A DNA stretch of 64,000 nt from Actinoplanes regularis (GCF_900188005.1 NZ_FZNR01000020.1:1-64000); one strand, 5' to 3'. Numbered from the stretch's first letter, positions 53,179 to 63,964 are shown. Notes: generated from the letters alone by a model not told the origin. Translations and numbers: made by a program.

Positions 53179-55385
53179 GAACGACTCCGCGCGTACGCCT
53201 CCAGCCAGGCCACCTGGTCCGCGTCGAGAGAGGGCCGGACCCGCTCACGAGCGGCGTCCACGTTCGCCGCGGTGACCGTGGACGCGTCCAGCGAGTCGCG
53301 CATCGCGGCCAGCGCCGACTCCCGGATCAGTGCAGCGCAGTCCGCCGCCGAGAACCCCTCCAGCTCCGCCCCGAGCACGTCCAGATCGATCGCGTCGTCC
53401 AGCGGCACCGCCCGGGACGACGCACGCAGGATCGCCGTCCGCGCCGGACCGTCCGGCGGCGGCACGTAGATCAGGCGCTCCAGCCGGCCGGGCCGCAGCA
53501 GCGCCGGGTCGATCAGATCGGGCCGGTTCGTCGCCCCGATCACGACCACGTTGCGCAGGTCCTCCACCCCGTCCAACTCGGTCAGCAGCGCCGCCACCAC
53601 CCGGTCGGTGACGCCGCCGTCGGTGCCCTGCCCGCGGGCCGGGGCCAGCGCGTCCACCTCGTCCAGGAAGACCAGGGTCGGCGCCGCCTCCCGGGCCCGG
53701 CGGAACAGCTCACGGACCGCCCGCTCGCTGTCACCCACCCACTTGCTGAGCAGCTCGGCGCCCTTGACCGAGAGCACGTTCGCCTTGCCCGTCCCGGCGA
53801 TCGCCTTGACCAGGTACGTCTTGCCGCACCCGGGCGGACCGTAGAGCAGCACCCCACGCGGCGGGGAGACACCCAGCCGGGCGAAGGTGTCCGGATAGGT
53901 CAGCGGCCAGAGCACCGACTCGGTGAGCACCTGCTTCACCTCGGCCAGGTCACCGACATCGTCCAGGGTGACGGCGGCGACCTCCAGCGTGGAGTCGGCC
54001 ATCGAGGTCGGCCGGACCACGTCGAGCGCCGCCTCGAAGTCGGCCATGGTCACGATCGGGGAGTCCGACTCCTTCTGCCGGAGCGCGGCGCGAACCCCGG
54101 CCTCACGCGCCAGCGCGCCGAGATCGGCCGCGACAAACCCGGGGGTGCGACCGGCCACGTCGTCCAGCCGCACGTCCTCGGCGAGCGGCATGCCACGGGT
54201 CAGCACGCTCAGCTGCTCACGGCGCATCGCGGCGTCCGGCAACGGCACGGTGAGCTGCACGGCGAGCAGGTCCGGTGCGCGCAGCGACGGGTCGACCGCC
54301 TCCGGCTTGCTGGTGGTGCAGACCACCGCCGCGCCGCCGGCCACCGTCTCGGCGAGCACCTGGCGGAACACGGTGGACAGCGGGCCCGGCTCGTCCCGGG
54401 GCGCGAGCGCCTCGACGTCCGAGACCAGCAGCACCGCGGGCCGGTCACCGCGCACCTCACTCGCCAGGGCACGCAGCCGCCGGGCCGCCGCGTCGTTGGT
54501 GAGGGCGGCCAGCTCCGGGGCCCAGACCGGGCGTACCTCCGCGCCGACGGTGGCCGCGACCGCCCGTACCAGCGCGGATTTGCCGGAACCGGATGGTCCG
54601 GAGAGCAGGATGCCGAGGCTCACCCTGGTGCCCAGCTTGGTCAGCACCTCGCGGTGGTGGAAGCCCAGGTCGAGCAGTTCCTCCAGCTCCTTGGCCTGGG
54701 CCCGGAGGCCGGGCAGGTCGTCGATGCTGGGCGGGGGCACCTCCGGATCGGTGGAGGCGGGCGCCTGCGGCGGCACGCCACGGACCGTGACCGTGCCGCC
54801 CGCCGCGGCCGCCACCGGCCCGTCCTGCCAGGCCACCACGGTGTCCATGGTCACCAGCGCGGTGGCCGCCTCCTCGACGGCGACGACGGCCAGTAGGGTG
54901 CTGGTCCAGGCGTAGCCGACCCGGTTGGCCAGGCTGCGCCGCGCCGCCTCGACCAGCGAGCGGTGCCCGGCCTCCGGCAGCACGTCCTGCGGCAGCAGCG
55001 ACACATCGTCGCCGGCGGTCACCACCTTGCCGAGCAGCGCCAGTCGCAGCATCTCCGGGGAGACCACGGCGACGATCTCCGGAGCCCCGGAGAGGGTCAC
55101 CCGCCGCGCCCCGGTGACCGCGATCGGGGTGACCGTGACCTGGCCACCGTCGCGCATGCCGAGGTTGCCGAGGGTTAGGTCGTCGGCGTAGAGCAGGGCC
55201 CGGCCGGCTCCGCCCTCGGCCCGGGCGACGATCCCGGCGGTGACCCGGGTCCCGGCCAGCCGCACCGGATCGCCGGGGTTCAGCGCGAGGGCCGCCATCA
55301 CCTCCGGGTGCAGGCGGACGATGCCGCGCCGGGCGTCGAGGGCCGCCGGCCGCAGGGTCACGGTAAGCGTGAGTTCGTCTGCCAC
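53175..55385 (-). CDS. Cdc48-like double AAA ATPase
   Basis: The 736-residue protein has an N-terminal double-psi barrel-like domain (residues 1-95, with PEVMAALALNPGDPVRLAG), a linker region, and two AAA modules. D1 (about 235-420) has Walker A GPSGSGKS but a Walker B ending SDVEA, and its arginine finger region reads LRAPDL. D2 (about 465-690) is intact: GPPGCGKT, VFLDEVDA, GATNRPDLIDPALLRPGRL. This is the actinobacterial Cdc48/p97-like family; hexameric unfoldase activity is expected, with D2 as motor. Substrates are unknown. It is convergent with the DUF3263 gene. Confidence 0.9.
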   Translation of the reverse strand: MADELTLTVTLRPAALDARRGIVRLHPEVMAALALNPGDPVRLAGTRVTAGIVARAEGGAGRALLYADDLTLGNLGMRDGGQVTVTPIAVTGARRVTLSGAPEIVAVVSPEMLRLALLGKVVTAGDDVSLLPQDVLPEAGHRSLVEAARRSLANRVGYAWTSTLLAVVAVEEAATALVTMDTVVAWQDGPVAAAAGGTVTVRGVPPQAPASTDPEVPPPSIDDLPGLRAQAKELEELLDLGFHHREVLTKLGTRVSLGILLSGPSGSGKSALVRAVAATVGAEVRPVWAPELAALTNDAAARRLRALASEVRGDRPAVLLVSDVEALAPRDEPGPLSTVFRQVLAETVAGGAAVVCTTSKPEAVDPSLRAPDLLAVQLTVPLPDAAMRREQLSVLTRGMPLAEDVRLDDVAGRTPGFVAADLGALAREAGVRAALRQKESDSPIVTMADFEAALDVVRPTSMADSTLEVAAVTLDDVGDLAEVKQVLTESVLWPLTYPDTFARLGVSPPRGVLLYGPPGCGKTYLVKAIAGTGKANVLSVKGAELLSKWVGDSERAVRELFRRAREAAPTLVFLDEVDALAPARGQGTDGGVTDRVVAALLTELDGVEDLRNVVVIGATNRPDLIDPALLRPGRLERLIYVPPPDGPARTAILRASSRAVPLDDAIDLDVLGAELEGFSAADCAALIRESALAAMRDSLDASTVTAANVDAARERVRPSLDADQVAWLEAYARSRS

Positions 55386-55552
55386 CGCGGATGCCTCCGA
55401 TTGATCGTCTGGGGCGCTACGCCGTCCAAGCTATCCGCCACGGGGCAACCGGCAGGACCCCGGCGAGCGTGACCAAGCAGTTCAGCACCGGGCGGGGCTA
55501 CCCGCGCGCCTTCACAGCCGCTGCTCAGGAGCGTCCGGCTAGGTTGTCGGCC

Positions 55553-58258
55553 ATGTCTGCGTTCCCCCGGGTGACCCGGCGCCGGGCGGTCACCGCCGCG
55601 GTGGTGCTCGTGCTGATCATCGCTGCGGCGATCTGGGCGGTGCTGCCGGAGCGGGCCGACTGGACCGCGCAGGACCTGCGGATCACGGTGCGTTCCGGCC
55701 CCGGCGACGATCAGCCGGTCGATCTGGACGCCCGCTTCCTGCTGCCCGCGGGCCGCTCCGGCCGGGTGCCCGCGGTGCTGCTCGCACACGGGTTCGGTGG
55801 CACCAAGGACTCGGTCCGGTCGGACGCCGAGTCGCTCGCCGCCCGCGGCTACGCGGTGCTCACCTGGACCGCCCGGGGCTTCGGCCGCAGCACCGGTGAG
55901 ATCCACCTGGACAGTCCCGACTACGAGGTCAAGGACGCCCAGCGCCTGCTCGACTGGCTGGCCCAGCGCCCCGAGGTGCGGACCGACGCGGCCGGCGACC
56001 CCCGGGTGGGCGTGGTCGGCGGCTCGTACGGCGGTGCCCTCGCCCTGCTGCTGGCCGGTCAGGACCGGCGGGTCGACGCGATCGTCCCGTCGATCACCTG
56101 GAACGACCTGAGCCGCTCCTTCCTCCCGCAGGCCGCGGAGACCGGCACCACCGGGGTGTTCAAGAAGAGCTGGGCCGGCCTCTTCTTCGGCAGCAGCTCC
56201 GGCGGTGACAACCCGGCCTGTGGGCGCTTCGCCGCCGACGTCTGCCAGGCGTACCTGTCGATGGCCACCACCGGCGTCCCCGACCAGGCCACCCTCGACC
56301 TGCTGCGGAAGTCCAGCCCGGCCACGGTGCTCGACCGGATCAAGGCACCGACGCTGCTGATCCAGGGCGCGGTGGACACGCTCTTCCCGCTCTCCGAGGC
56401 GGACGCCAACGCCAAGGGCATCGCGGCCGCCGGCACGCCGGTCCGGGTCGCCTGGTTCACCGGTGGGCACGACGGCGGCACCGGGCCGGGTTCCGACCAG
56501 GACCGGGTCAAGTACCTCACGATCCAGTGGCTCGACCACTACCTGAACGGGAAGGGCGCGGCGCCCGGCGACGACTTCACCTGGTCCCGGGTGGCCGGGT
56601 TCAGCGCGCTCGACCGGGACCTGGTCACCAACGGGTACTCGGCGACGGCGTACCCGGGAGTCACCGGAACCGGAAGCGCCCGCCTCGACCTCAGCGGAGC
56701 GGCGCAGCCGATCGCCAACCCGCCGAACGGCAACCCGGGTGCGATCTCCTCGCTGCCCGGCCTCGGCAGCCGGCTCACCTCTCTGCTCAGCGGCAACGTC
56801 GCCAGCGACATCCCGGGCCAGCACGCCACGTTCACCACCGCGCCGCTGGCCGCCGCGGTCGACGTGGCCGGTTCGCCCACGGTGCGGTTGCGGGCCGCCT
56901 CACCGACCGGCGAGGCGGTGCTCTTCGTCAAGCTCTACGACGTCGACCAGGGTGATGCGGCCACGCTCAGCGCCGGCCTGGTCGCCCCGGTCCGGCTCAC
57001 CGGGCTGGCCAAGGACCTCAGCCAGGCGCAGCCGGTGACCGTCACGCTGCCGGCGATCGTCCGGCAACTCGCGGCCGGGCACACCCTGCGGGTCGTCGTC
57101 GCCACCTCGGACCAGGCGTTCCTCTCGCCGGCCGCCCCCGCCACCTACACCGTGGCGGTCGACGGGCAGCTGACGCTGCCGACCCTGGTGGGCAAGCCGA
57201 TCGCCTCCCCAGCGGCGATCTGGTGGTACGTCCTCGGCGCGCTGATCCTGGTCGTGCTGCTCGGCCTCGCCGTGCTGCTGCTGGTGCGCCGGGCCCGCCG
57301 GCGTCGCCGGGTGACCACGGTGACCGCGGAGTACGCCGACACCCCGCTGGTCGTCACCGGCCTGCGCAAGGCGTACCAGGACGGGTTCGTCGCGGTCGAG
57401 GAGATCGGCTTCACCGTCGAGCGCGGCCAGGTCGTCGGCCTGCTCGGCCCGAACGGCGCCGGCAAGACCACGACGCTGCGGGTGCTGATGGGCCTGACCA
57501 CCCCGACCGCCGGGGAGATCCACGTCTTCGGGCACCGGCTGGTCCCGGGCGCGCAGATCCTGTCCCGGGTCGGCGCGCTGGTCGAGGGCCCCGGCTTCCT
57601 GCCGCACCTGACCGGGCGGCAGAACCTGCGGGCGTACTGGCAGGCCACCGGCCGGCCGTGGGCCGACGCGCGCTTCGACGAGGCGCTGGAGATCGCGGGC
57701 CTGGGCGCCTCGGTGGACCGGAAGACCAAGAACTACAGCCACGGCATGCGCCAGCGGCTGGCCATCGCCCAGGCCATGCTCGGCCTGCCCGAACTGCTGG
57801 TGCTCGACGAGCCGACGGACGGCCTCGACCCGCCGCAGATCGCCGAGATGCGCCGGGTGCTCCAGCGGTACGCCACCGACGGCCGGGCCGTGCTGGTCTC
57901 CAGCCACCTGCTCGCCGAGGTGGAGCAGACCTGCACGCACGCGGTCGTGGTGAACAAGGGCCGGATCGTGGCGTCCGGCCCGGTCGACGAGATCGTCGGC
58001 GATTCGCCGACGGTGGCCATCGACGTCACCGACGTTTCGGCCGCCACCGACATCCTCACCGGCCTGGGCGTCCGCTCGGTCACCCCGGACGGTGCCACCG
58101 GCCTGATCGTGGACATGAACGGCACACCGCGTGCCGAAGTGGTGGCGTCCCTGGTCCGCGCCGGGGTCGGCGTGGACCGGGTGGTCCCGCGCCGCCGGCT
58201 GGAGGACGCGTTCCTGGCCCTGGTGGGCGACAACTCCCGGGGGAGTGGAGACCGATGA
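55553..58258 (+). CDS. Extracytoplasmic alpha/beta hydrolase fused to ABC ATPase
   Basis: The 901-residue protein starts with a signal-anchor helix (AVTAAVVLVLIIAAAIWAV). A peptidase-S15-like alpha/beta hydrolase follows (about 40-340) with the nucleophile GGSYGGALALL, acid LIQGAVDTLFP and base FTGGHDGG, then a beta-rich C-terminal hydrolase domain, a second membrane helix (WWYVLGALILVVLLGLAVLLLV, about 545-568) and a complete ABC ATPase (GPNGAGKTTT, YSHGMRQRLAIAQAML, LLVLDEPTDGLDP, SSHLLAEV). The hydrolase faces outward, the ATPase inward. TAGGTT lies seven bases before ATG 55553. The stop overlaps the permease start. Confidence 0.9.
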   Translation: MSAFPRVTRRRAVTAAVVLVLIIAAAIWAVLPERADWTAQDLRITVRSGPGDDQPVDLDARFLLPAGRSGRVPAVLLAHGFGGTKDSVRSDAESLAARGYAVLTWTARGFGRSTGEIHLDSPDYEVKDAQRLLDWLAQRPEVRTDAAGDPRVGVVGGSYGGALALLLAGQDRRVDAIVPSITWNDLSRSFLPQAAETGTTGVFKKSWAGLFFGSSSGGDNPACGRFAADVCQAYLSMATTGVPDQATLDLLRKSSPATVLDRIKAPTLLIQGAVDTLFPLSEADANAKGIAAAGTPVRVAWFTGGHDGGTGPGSDQDRVKYLTIQWLDHYLNGKGAAPGDDFTWSRVAGFSALDRDLVTNGYSATAYPGVTGTGSARLDLSGAAQPIANPPNGNPGAISSLPGLGSRLTSLLSGNVASDIPGQHATFTTAPLAAAVDVAGSPTVRLRAASPTGEAVLFVKLYDVDQGDAATLSAGLVAPVRLTGLAKDLSQAQPVTVTLPAIVRQLAAGHTLRVVVATSDQAFLSPAAPATYTVAVDGQLTLPTLVGKPIASPAAIWWYVLGALILVVLLGLAVLLLVRRARRRRRVTTVTAEYADTPLVVTGLRKAYQDGFVAVEEIGFTVERGQVVGLLGPNGAGKTTTLRVLMGLTTPTAGEIHVFGHRLVPGAQILSRVGALVEGPGFLPHLTGRQNLRAYWQATGRPWADARFDEALEIAGLGASVDRKTKNYSHGMRQRLAIAQAMLGLPELLVLDEPTDGLDPPQIAEMRRVLQRYATDGRAVLVSSHLLAEVEQTCTHAVVVNKGRIVASGPVDEIVGDSPTVAIDVTDVSAATDILTGLGVRSVTPDGATGLIVDMNGTPRAEVVASLVRAGVGVDRVVPRRRLEDAFLALVGDNSRGSGDR

Positions 58259-59118
58259 CCGTAGGTTCCGCGGTGGGCTACCGACCCTCGCGCACGCTGC
58301 CGATCCGCGCGGAGATCCGCCGGCAGGCGTCCCGGCGCCGTACTCAGCTGGCGCTCGGCTTCATGGTGCTGCTGCCCCTGATCATCCTGCTCGCCTTCGA
58401 GTTCGGCGGCGGCGGTGACGACGACGACCGCAACCGCGGCACCGCCTTCAGCAGCCTGGTCGACCTGGCGACCTCGGGCGGACTCAACTTCGCCCTGTTC
58501 TGCCTGGCGGTGTCGGCCGGCTTCCTGCTCGTGGTGGTCTTCGCGCTCTTCGCCGGGGACACGGTGGCCAGCGAGGCGAGCTGGGGGAGCCTGCGCTACC
58601 TGCTGGCGATCCCGGTCCCGCGGGCCCGGCTGCTGGCGGTCAAGCTGGTGGTGGCGCTGGCGTACTCCTTCGTCGCGCTCTTCCTGCTCGCCGGGACGGG
58701 GCTGCTGGTCGGGACGCTGCGGTACGGCTGGCACCCGCTGGGCAGCACCATCGCCGCGCAGATCCCGCCCGGGCAGGGGGTGCTGCGCCTGCTCGGCATC
58801 CTCGCCTACCTCGCGGTGGTCCTGCTCGTGGTGGCCGGCCTGGCGTTCCTGCTGTCGGTGCTCACCGACGCCGCGCTGGGGGCGGTCGGCGGGGCCGTGC
58901 TGCTCTGGATCCTGTCCAGCATCCTGGACCAGATCACCGCCCTCGGGTCGATCCGGAACGCCCTTCCGACCCACTACAGCGACGCCTGGATGGGGCTGCT
59001 CTCCACCCCGATCCAGACCGAGGACCTGGCCAAGGGGGCGATCTCGGCGATCGTGTACGCGGTCGTGTTCTGGGGTTCGGCGTTTTTCCGCTTCACCCGT
59101 AAGGACGTCACGTCCTGA
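58255..59118 (+). CDS. ABC-2 type permease, partner of the hydrolase-ATPase
   Basis: The 287-residue membrane protein has six hydrophobic helices (LALGFMVLLPLIILLAFEF, LNFALFCLAVSAGFLLVVVFALFAG and others) and the pattern of ABC-2 permeases, including TVASEASWGSLRYLLAIPVPRARLLAVKLV. ATG 58255 overlaps the stop of the fused hydrolase-ATPase gene (ATGA), which makes them a transport pair. The cargo is unknown; the hydrolase domain suggests the exported compound is cleaved or unmasked outside the membrane (inference). Confidence 0.88.
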   Translation: MTVGSAVGYRPSRTLPIRAEIRRQASRRRTQLALGFMVLLPLIILLAFEFGGGGDDDDRNRGTAFSSLVDLATSGGLNFALFCLAVSAGFLLVVVFALFAGDTVASEASWGSLRYLLAIPVPRARLLAVKLVVALAYSFVALFLLAGTGLLVGTLRYGWHPLGSTIAAQIPPGQGVLRLLGILAYLAVVLLVVAGLAFLLSVLTDAALGAVGGAVLLWILSSILDQITALGSIRNALPTHYSDAWMGLLSTPIQTEDLAKGAISAIVYAVVFWGSAFFRFTRKDVTS

Positions 59119-59220
59119 CCGTCGTCGAACGCGTGCCGGAGAAGGAAGTCGCTCACACCTCGGGAACTCCATGCGGAGAAGCCGGAATCTCGTCGTAAGC
59201 TTCGGGAAACAACTGAATAC

Positions 59221-59351
59221 CTCATCCAGAGGGGCAGAGGGAACGGCCCGATGAAGCCCCGGCAACCACCGCGCATGTCTCGATGACGAGGCCGCGTGCG
59301 GCAGGTGCTAATTCCGTCCCCCGTGGCAGGTCGCCGCCGGGGAAAGATGAG
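59221..59351 (+). ncRNA. SAM-I (S-box) riboswitch
   Basis: The leader of thrC shows the S-box core: ctcatc at 59221-59226, ccagagggg-cagagggaac, the kink-turn and cggcccgatgaagcc, ggcaacc, then ggtgctaattcc and gaaagatgag, where gatgag (59346-59351) closes stem P1 with ctcatc. P1 ends about nine bases before the ribosome site region gggaagg, and no terminator hairpin lies between, so S-adenosylmethionine probably blocks translation. Confidence 0.93.
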
Positions 59352-59364
59352 AGGGAAGGCCTCG

Positions 59365-60648
59365 ATGACGACTACCGTCAGTGCACCCAGCGCTATCACC
59401 ACCTCGCCCGCCCGCGGCCTGGTCTGCCGCGCCTGTGGCGCGGAATATCCGCTGGCCGCGCAGCACGCCTGTTACGAGTGTTTCGGCCCGCTCGAGGTGG
59501 CCTACGACGAGGCCGCCCTCGCGCGGGTGACCCGGGCCGAGATCGAGGCGGGCCCGCAGAACATCTGGCGCTACGCGGCGCTGCTTCCGGCCGGGCAGGA
59601 CCCGGCGACCCGGGTGACCCTCGATCCGGGCCTGACTCCGCTGGTCAGCGCCCCGCTGCTGGCGGCGGAGCTGGGGATCACCGGGGCGCTCTGGATCAAG
59701 GACGACTCGCAGAACCCGACGCACTCGTTCAAGGACCGGGTGGTGTCGGTGGCGCTGACCGCGGCGAAGGAGCTGGGCTTCACCCGCTTCTCCTGCGCCT
59801 CGACCGGCAACCTGGCGAACTCGGTGGCCGCCCACGCGGCCCGGGCCGGCGTGCCCAGCATCGTCTTCATCCCGGCCGACCTGGAGCAGGGCAAGGTCGT
59901 GACGACCGCGGTCTACGGTGGCGAGCTGGTCGCCATCGAGGGGTCGTACGACGACGTGAACCGGCTCTGCAGCGAGCTGGTGGAGACCGACGAGTTCGAG
60001 GACACCGCATTCGTCAACGTGAACGTCCGGCCCTTCTACGCGGAGGGTTCGAAGACGCTCGGCTACGAGGTGGCCGAGCAGCTCGGCTGGCGGATCCCCG
60101 CGCAGGTGGTCATCCCGATGGCCTCCGGTGAGCTGCTCACCAAGGTGGACAAGGCGTTCAGCGAGCTGGTCGAGATCGGACTGGTCGAGGCGCCGGAGGA
60201 CGGCTGGACGGTGTTCGGCGCGCAGTCGGCCGGCTGCAACCCGATCGCGGTCGCGCTGCACAACGACACCGACGTGATCACCCCGGTGAAGCCGACCGGC
60301 ATCGCGAAGTCGCTGAACATCGGTGACCCGGCCGCCGGGCCGTACGCGATCGAGGCGGTCCGCCGGACCGGTGGCTGGATGGACTACGCGGACGACGCGG
60401 AGATCCGCGCCGGCATCCGGCTGCTCGCCGAGACCACCGGGATCTTCGCCGAGACGGCCGGCGGCACCACCATCGCGGTCCTGAAGAAGCTGGTGGAAAG
60501 CGGCAAACTGGACCCGGCCAAGGAGACGGTCGTCTACAACACGGGCGAGGGGCTGAAGACCCTCGACGCGGTCGCCGGCGAGGTCGGCCCGACACATCGG
60601 ATCAAGCCCTCGCTGCGCGGCGCTCGCGAGGCTGGCCTGCTCGGATAA
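59365..60648 (+). CDS. thrC: Threonine synthase
   Basis: The 427-residue PLP enzyme makes threonine from O-phosphohomoserine. The N-terminal CRACGAEYPLAAQHACYEC forms a zinc-ribbon-like cap, as in plant-like threonine synthases. The PLP lysine lies in NPTHSFKDRVVS near residue 127; CASTGNLANSVAAHA and VVIPMASGELLTK bind the cofactor phosphate and substrate. ATG 59365 lies 13 bases after the SAM riboswitch. SAM control makes sense because threonine and methionine share the O-phosphohomoserine branch point: high SAM signals that methionine is in good supply. Confidence 0.96.
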   Translation: MTTTVSAPSAITTSPARGLVCRACGAEYPLAAQHACYECFGPLEVAYDEAALARVTRAEIEAGPQNIWRYAALLPAGQDPATRVTLDPGLTPLVSAPLLAAELGITGALWIKDDSQNPTHSFKDRVVSVALTAAKELGFTRFSCASTGNLANSVAAHAARAGVPSIVFIPADLEQGKVVTTAVYGGELVAIEGSYDDVNRLCSELVETDEFEDTAFVNVNVRPFYAEGSKTLGYEVAEQLGWRIPAQVVIPMASGELLTKVDKAFSELVEIGLVEAPEDGWTVFGAQSAGCNPIAVALHNDTDVITPVKPTGIAKSLNIGDPAAGPYAIEAVRRTGGWMDYADDAEIRAGIRLLAETTGIFAETAGGTTIAVLKKLVESGKLDPAKETVVYNTGEGLKTLDAVAGEVGPTHRIKPSLRGAREAGLLG

Positions 60649-60656
60649 CCCTTGGT

Positions 60657-60675
60657 AACCGGACATCTGCCGGTT
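60657..60675 (+). terminator. Weak hairpin after thrC
   Basis: Six-base arms aaccgg/ccggtt with a seven-base loop begin nine bases after the thrC stop. The remaining bases up to 60865 hold no supported gene. Confidence 0.4.
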
Positions 60676-60865
60676 GTCGAATATTCCTACCTCCGAGGAC
60701 TTGCGCGCCGATCTCCGGATCGGCAGGATGCTTGTCGCGGGAGGACGCGACGCCGTACGAGGCCCCTCACCTGAGCTTGGCGACAATCTCCGAGGGACCC
60801 AACGACCCCATCGCTGACCCAATGGCTACGGCCGGAGGCGTTGTGCGTCCGTCCTCCCGACCAAA

Positions 60866-61327
60866 TCATCGCCAGAGCCTTCCCAGCCAGGACCTCCGCA
60901 GCCACGGGCGCAGAGGCAGCTCCGGCGGATAACCTCCGTCCTCCAGCCCGGCGTGGCGTTCGAACCAGTTGTGGACGCCGTAGGACCCGGTCGCCAGGTA
61001 GGACCAGCCACAAGCGACCCAGTACGCCGGCCAGAAGAGCGGACCGAGCACCGCGTACTGCCCGGCGTGCCGGCTCTCGTGGGCGAACAGAACGGCCCGC
61101 TCCTCGGCCAGCAGCCACTCGGCGCTGCGCCGCGTGATGATCACCGAGCCGATCGTGAAGCAGGACGCCGGCGGCATGCGCAGCCGCCAGCCCTCGGCGA
61201 TCAGCACCCCGTCGCGTCCACGCCGGATCCTCGTGCGGGTGACCAGTGCGAGCAGCAGCCCGGCGCAGGTGGTCCCGTTGGCGGCGGTGAGAACCGTCCG
61301 CGTGACGTGCCAGCGCCGGGGCGGCAT
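60866..61327 (-). CDS. Small HExxH membrane-associated protein, unknown function
   Basis: The 153-residue protein has a hydrophobic first third (TTCAGLLLALVT) and beta-strand-like GVLIAEGWRLRMPPASCFTIGSVII, then LFAHESRHAGQYAVLG, which contains HESRH (an HExxH zinc-protease motif), a hydrophobic segment (PLFWPAYWVACGWSYL) and WFERHAGLEDGGY, whose glutamate could be a third ligand. I do not know a named family. ATG 61327 shares one base with the stop of the GNAT gene, so they are coupled. A membrane-bound zinc protease is possible but unproven. Confidence 0.7.
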   Translation of the reverse strand: MPPRRWHVTRTVLTAANGTTCAGLLLALVTRTRIRRGRDGVLIAEGWRLRMPPASCFTIGSVIITRRSAEWLLAEERAVLFAHESRHAGQYAVLGPLFWPAYWVACGWSYLATGSYGVHNWFERHAGLEDGGYPPELPLRPWLRRSWLGRLWR

Positions 61328-61833
61328 CAGATCCGCCTGCGCATCCGCAACTCGGTGAGGACCGGCACCGTCGGGTGCGGCAGGCGCACGCCGGTGTCCT
61401 CGAAACCCAGCTTCTCGTACGCCCGGACGGCCCGCCCGTTGCCGGCCACGACCTCGAGCATCAACTCGTGCCGCCCGGCCGCGGTGGACCAGTCGGCGAC
61501 CGCCTCGATCAGGCTGGCGAGCATCTTGCCGCCCCGGCACGCGGGCGTCAGGTAGACCGAGAAGACGACGGTGGCCAGCGGCTCGTCCGGGGCGACGGTG
61601 CCCCCGGCGTGCCCGAGCAGCGGTCCGTCGCCCGGATCGGCGACGAACTGGGCGAGCTCCGGGCCCTCCGCCGCCAGGCCGAGCCGTTGCCGGTATCCCT
61701 CGTGGGACCGGGCGGCCGCCTGGGCCAGCGTCTCGAGGAAGGCGAGGGGACTGTCGGCCAGCATCTCCAGCCGCAGGGCGCGCATCCGGCCGGCGTCTTT
61801 CGAGGTGATCCGGCGCACGGTCCAACTCTCCAT
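61327..61833 (-). CDS. GNAT acetyltransferase
   Basis: The 168-residue acetyltransferase has the GNAT fold: WTVRRITSKDAGRMRALRLEML at the start, the acetyl-CoA site VYLTPACRGGKMLASLIEAV (R-G-G-x-x in place of the usual Q/R-x-x-G-x-G/A) and MLEVVAGNGRAVRAYEKLGFEDTG. GAGGAC lies before ATG 61833; the frame is open further upstream without a domain match. It is the first gene of a pair with the HExxH protein. The substrate is unknown. Confidence 0.85.
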   Translation of the reverse strand: MESWTVRRITSKDAGRMRALRLEMLADSPLAFLETLAQAAARSHEGYRQRLGLAAEGPELAQFVADPGDGPLLGHAGGTVAPDEPLATVVFSVYLTPACRGGKMLASLIEAVADWSTAAGRHELMLEVVAGNGRAVRAYEKLGFEDTGVRLPHPTVPVLTELRMRRRI

Positions 61834-62065
61834 GCCGTCCTCATTACTCGCCGGGGGCTGCGCGGGCAACCTTCTTGCCTCAAACGGGATCCGGCTCGCC
61901 GCCGGCGGGGGGTCCGGACGCCTGCCGCGAACGGGGTCCGGATGAGACGGGCGTGACTTCGCCCAGGGCTGAAGCCGGCCGTCCGTACCGCGCTGACCTG
62001 GGTGTTCAAGATCTTTTCGTCGGTTTCCGGGCCGGTATCGAGCTTTCGCGGGAAGATGGGGTTTC
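61834..62065. other. Gene-free region upstream of groEL
   Basis: No supported ORF, RNA or repeat beyond two short similar stretches (aacgggatccgg near 61883 and gaacggggtccgga near 61929). It contains the divergent start region for the GNAT gene and leads into the CIRCE operators. Confidence 0.5.
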
Positions 62066-62091
62066 TTGCACTCGGTACCCGGGAGTGCTAA
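62066..62091. promoter_or_regulatory. CIRCE operator 1 (HrcA site)
   Basis: ttgcactc-N9-gagtgctaa matches the CIRCE consensus TTAGCACTC-N9-GAGTGCTAA except at the first bases. It is the binding site of the heat-shock repressor HrcA. Confidence 0.92.
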
Positions 62092-62099
62092 ACAAGTGA

Positions 62100-62126
62100 T
62101 TGGCACTCGCACCCTGTGAGTGCCAG
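62100..62126. promoter_or_regulatory. CIRCE operator 2 (HrcA site)
   Basis: ttggcactc-N9-gagtgccag is a second, symmetric CIRCE element eight bases after the first. Tandem sites imply tight HrcA control of groEL. Confidence 0.92.
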
Positions 62127-62319
62127 CAGGTCGGGACGGTGGGGTTCCGGTCGCGGTGCCGCCATCGGTGCCGGGACACGAAACCGGTCGTCGCGGGCTA
62201 TCCGGCTCGGCCTGAGGACGTCACATCGCCAGGTGGTGACGTCCACAGACTTCCTCAAATGTGCGGAGGGCGGGGCCGACGAGGCCCGGCACCGCGGATG
62301 TCCGGGAGGACAACGCCGT

Positions 62320-63942
<1,623 letters not shown>

Positions 63943-63964
63943 GTCCAGCCGTAACAAACAGAAT

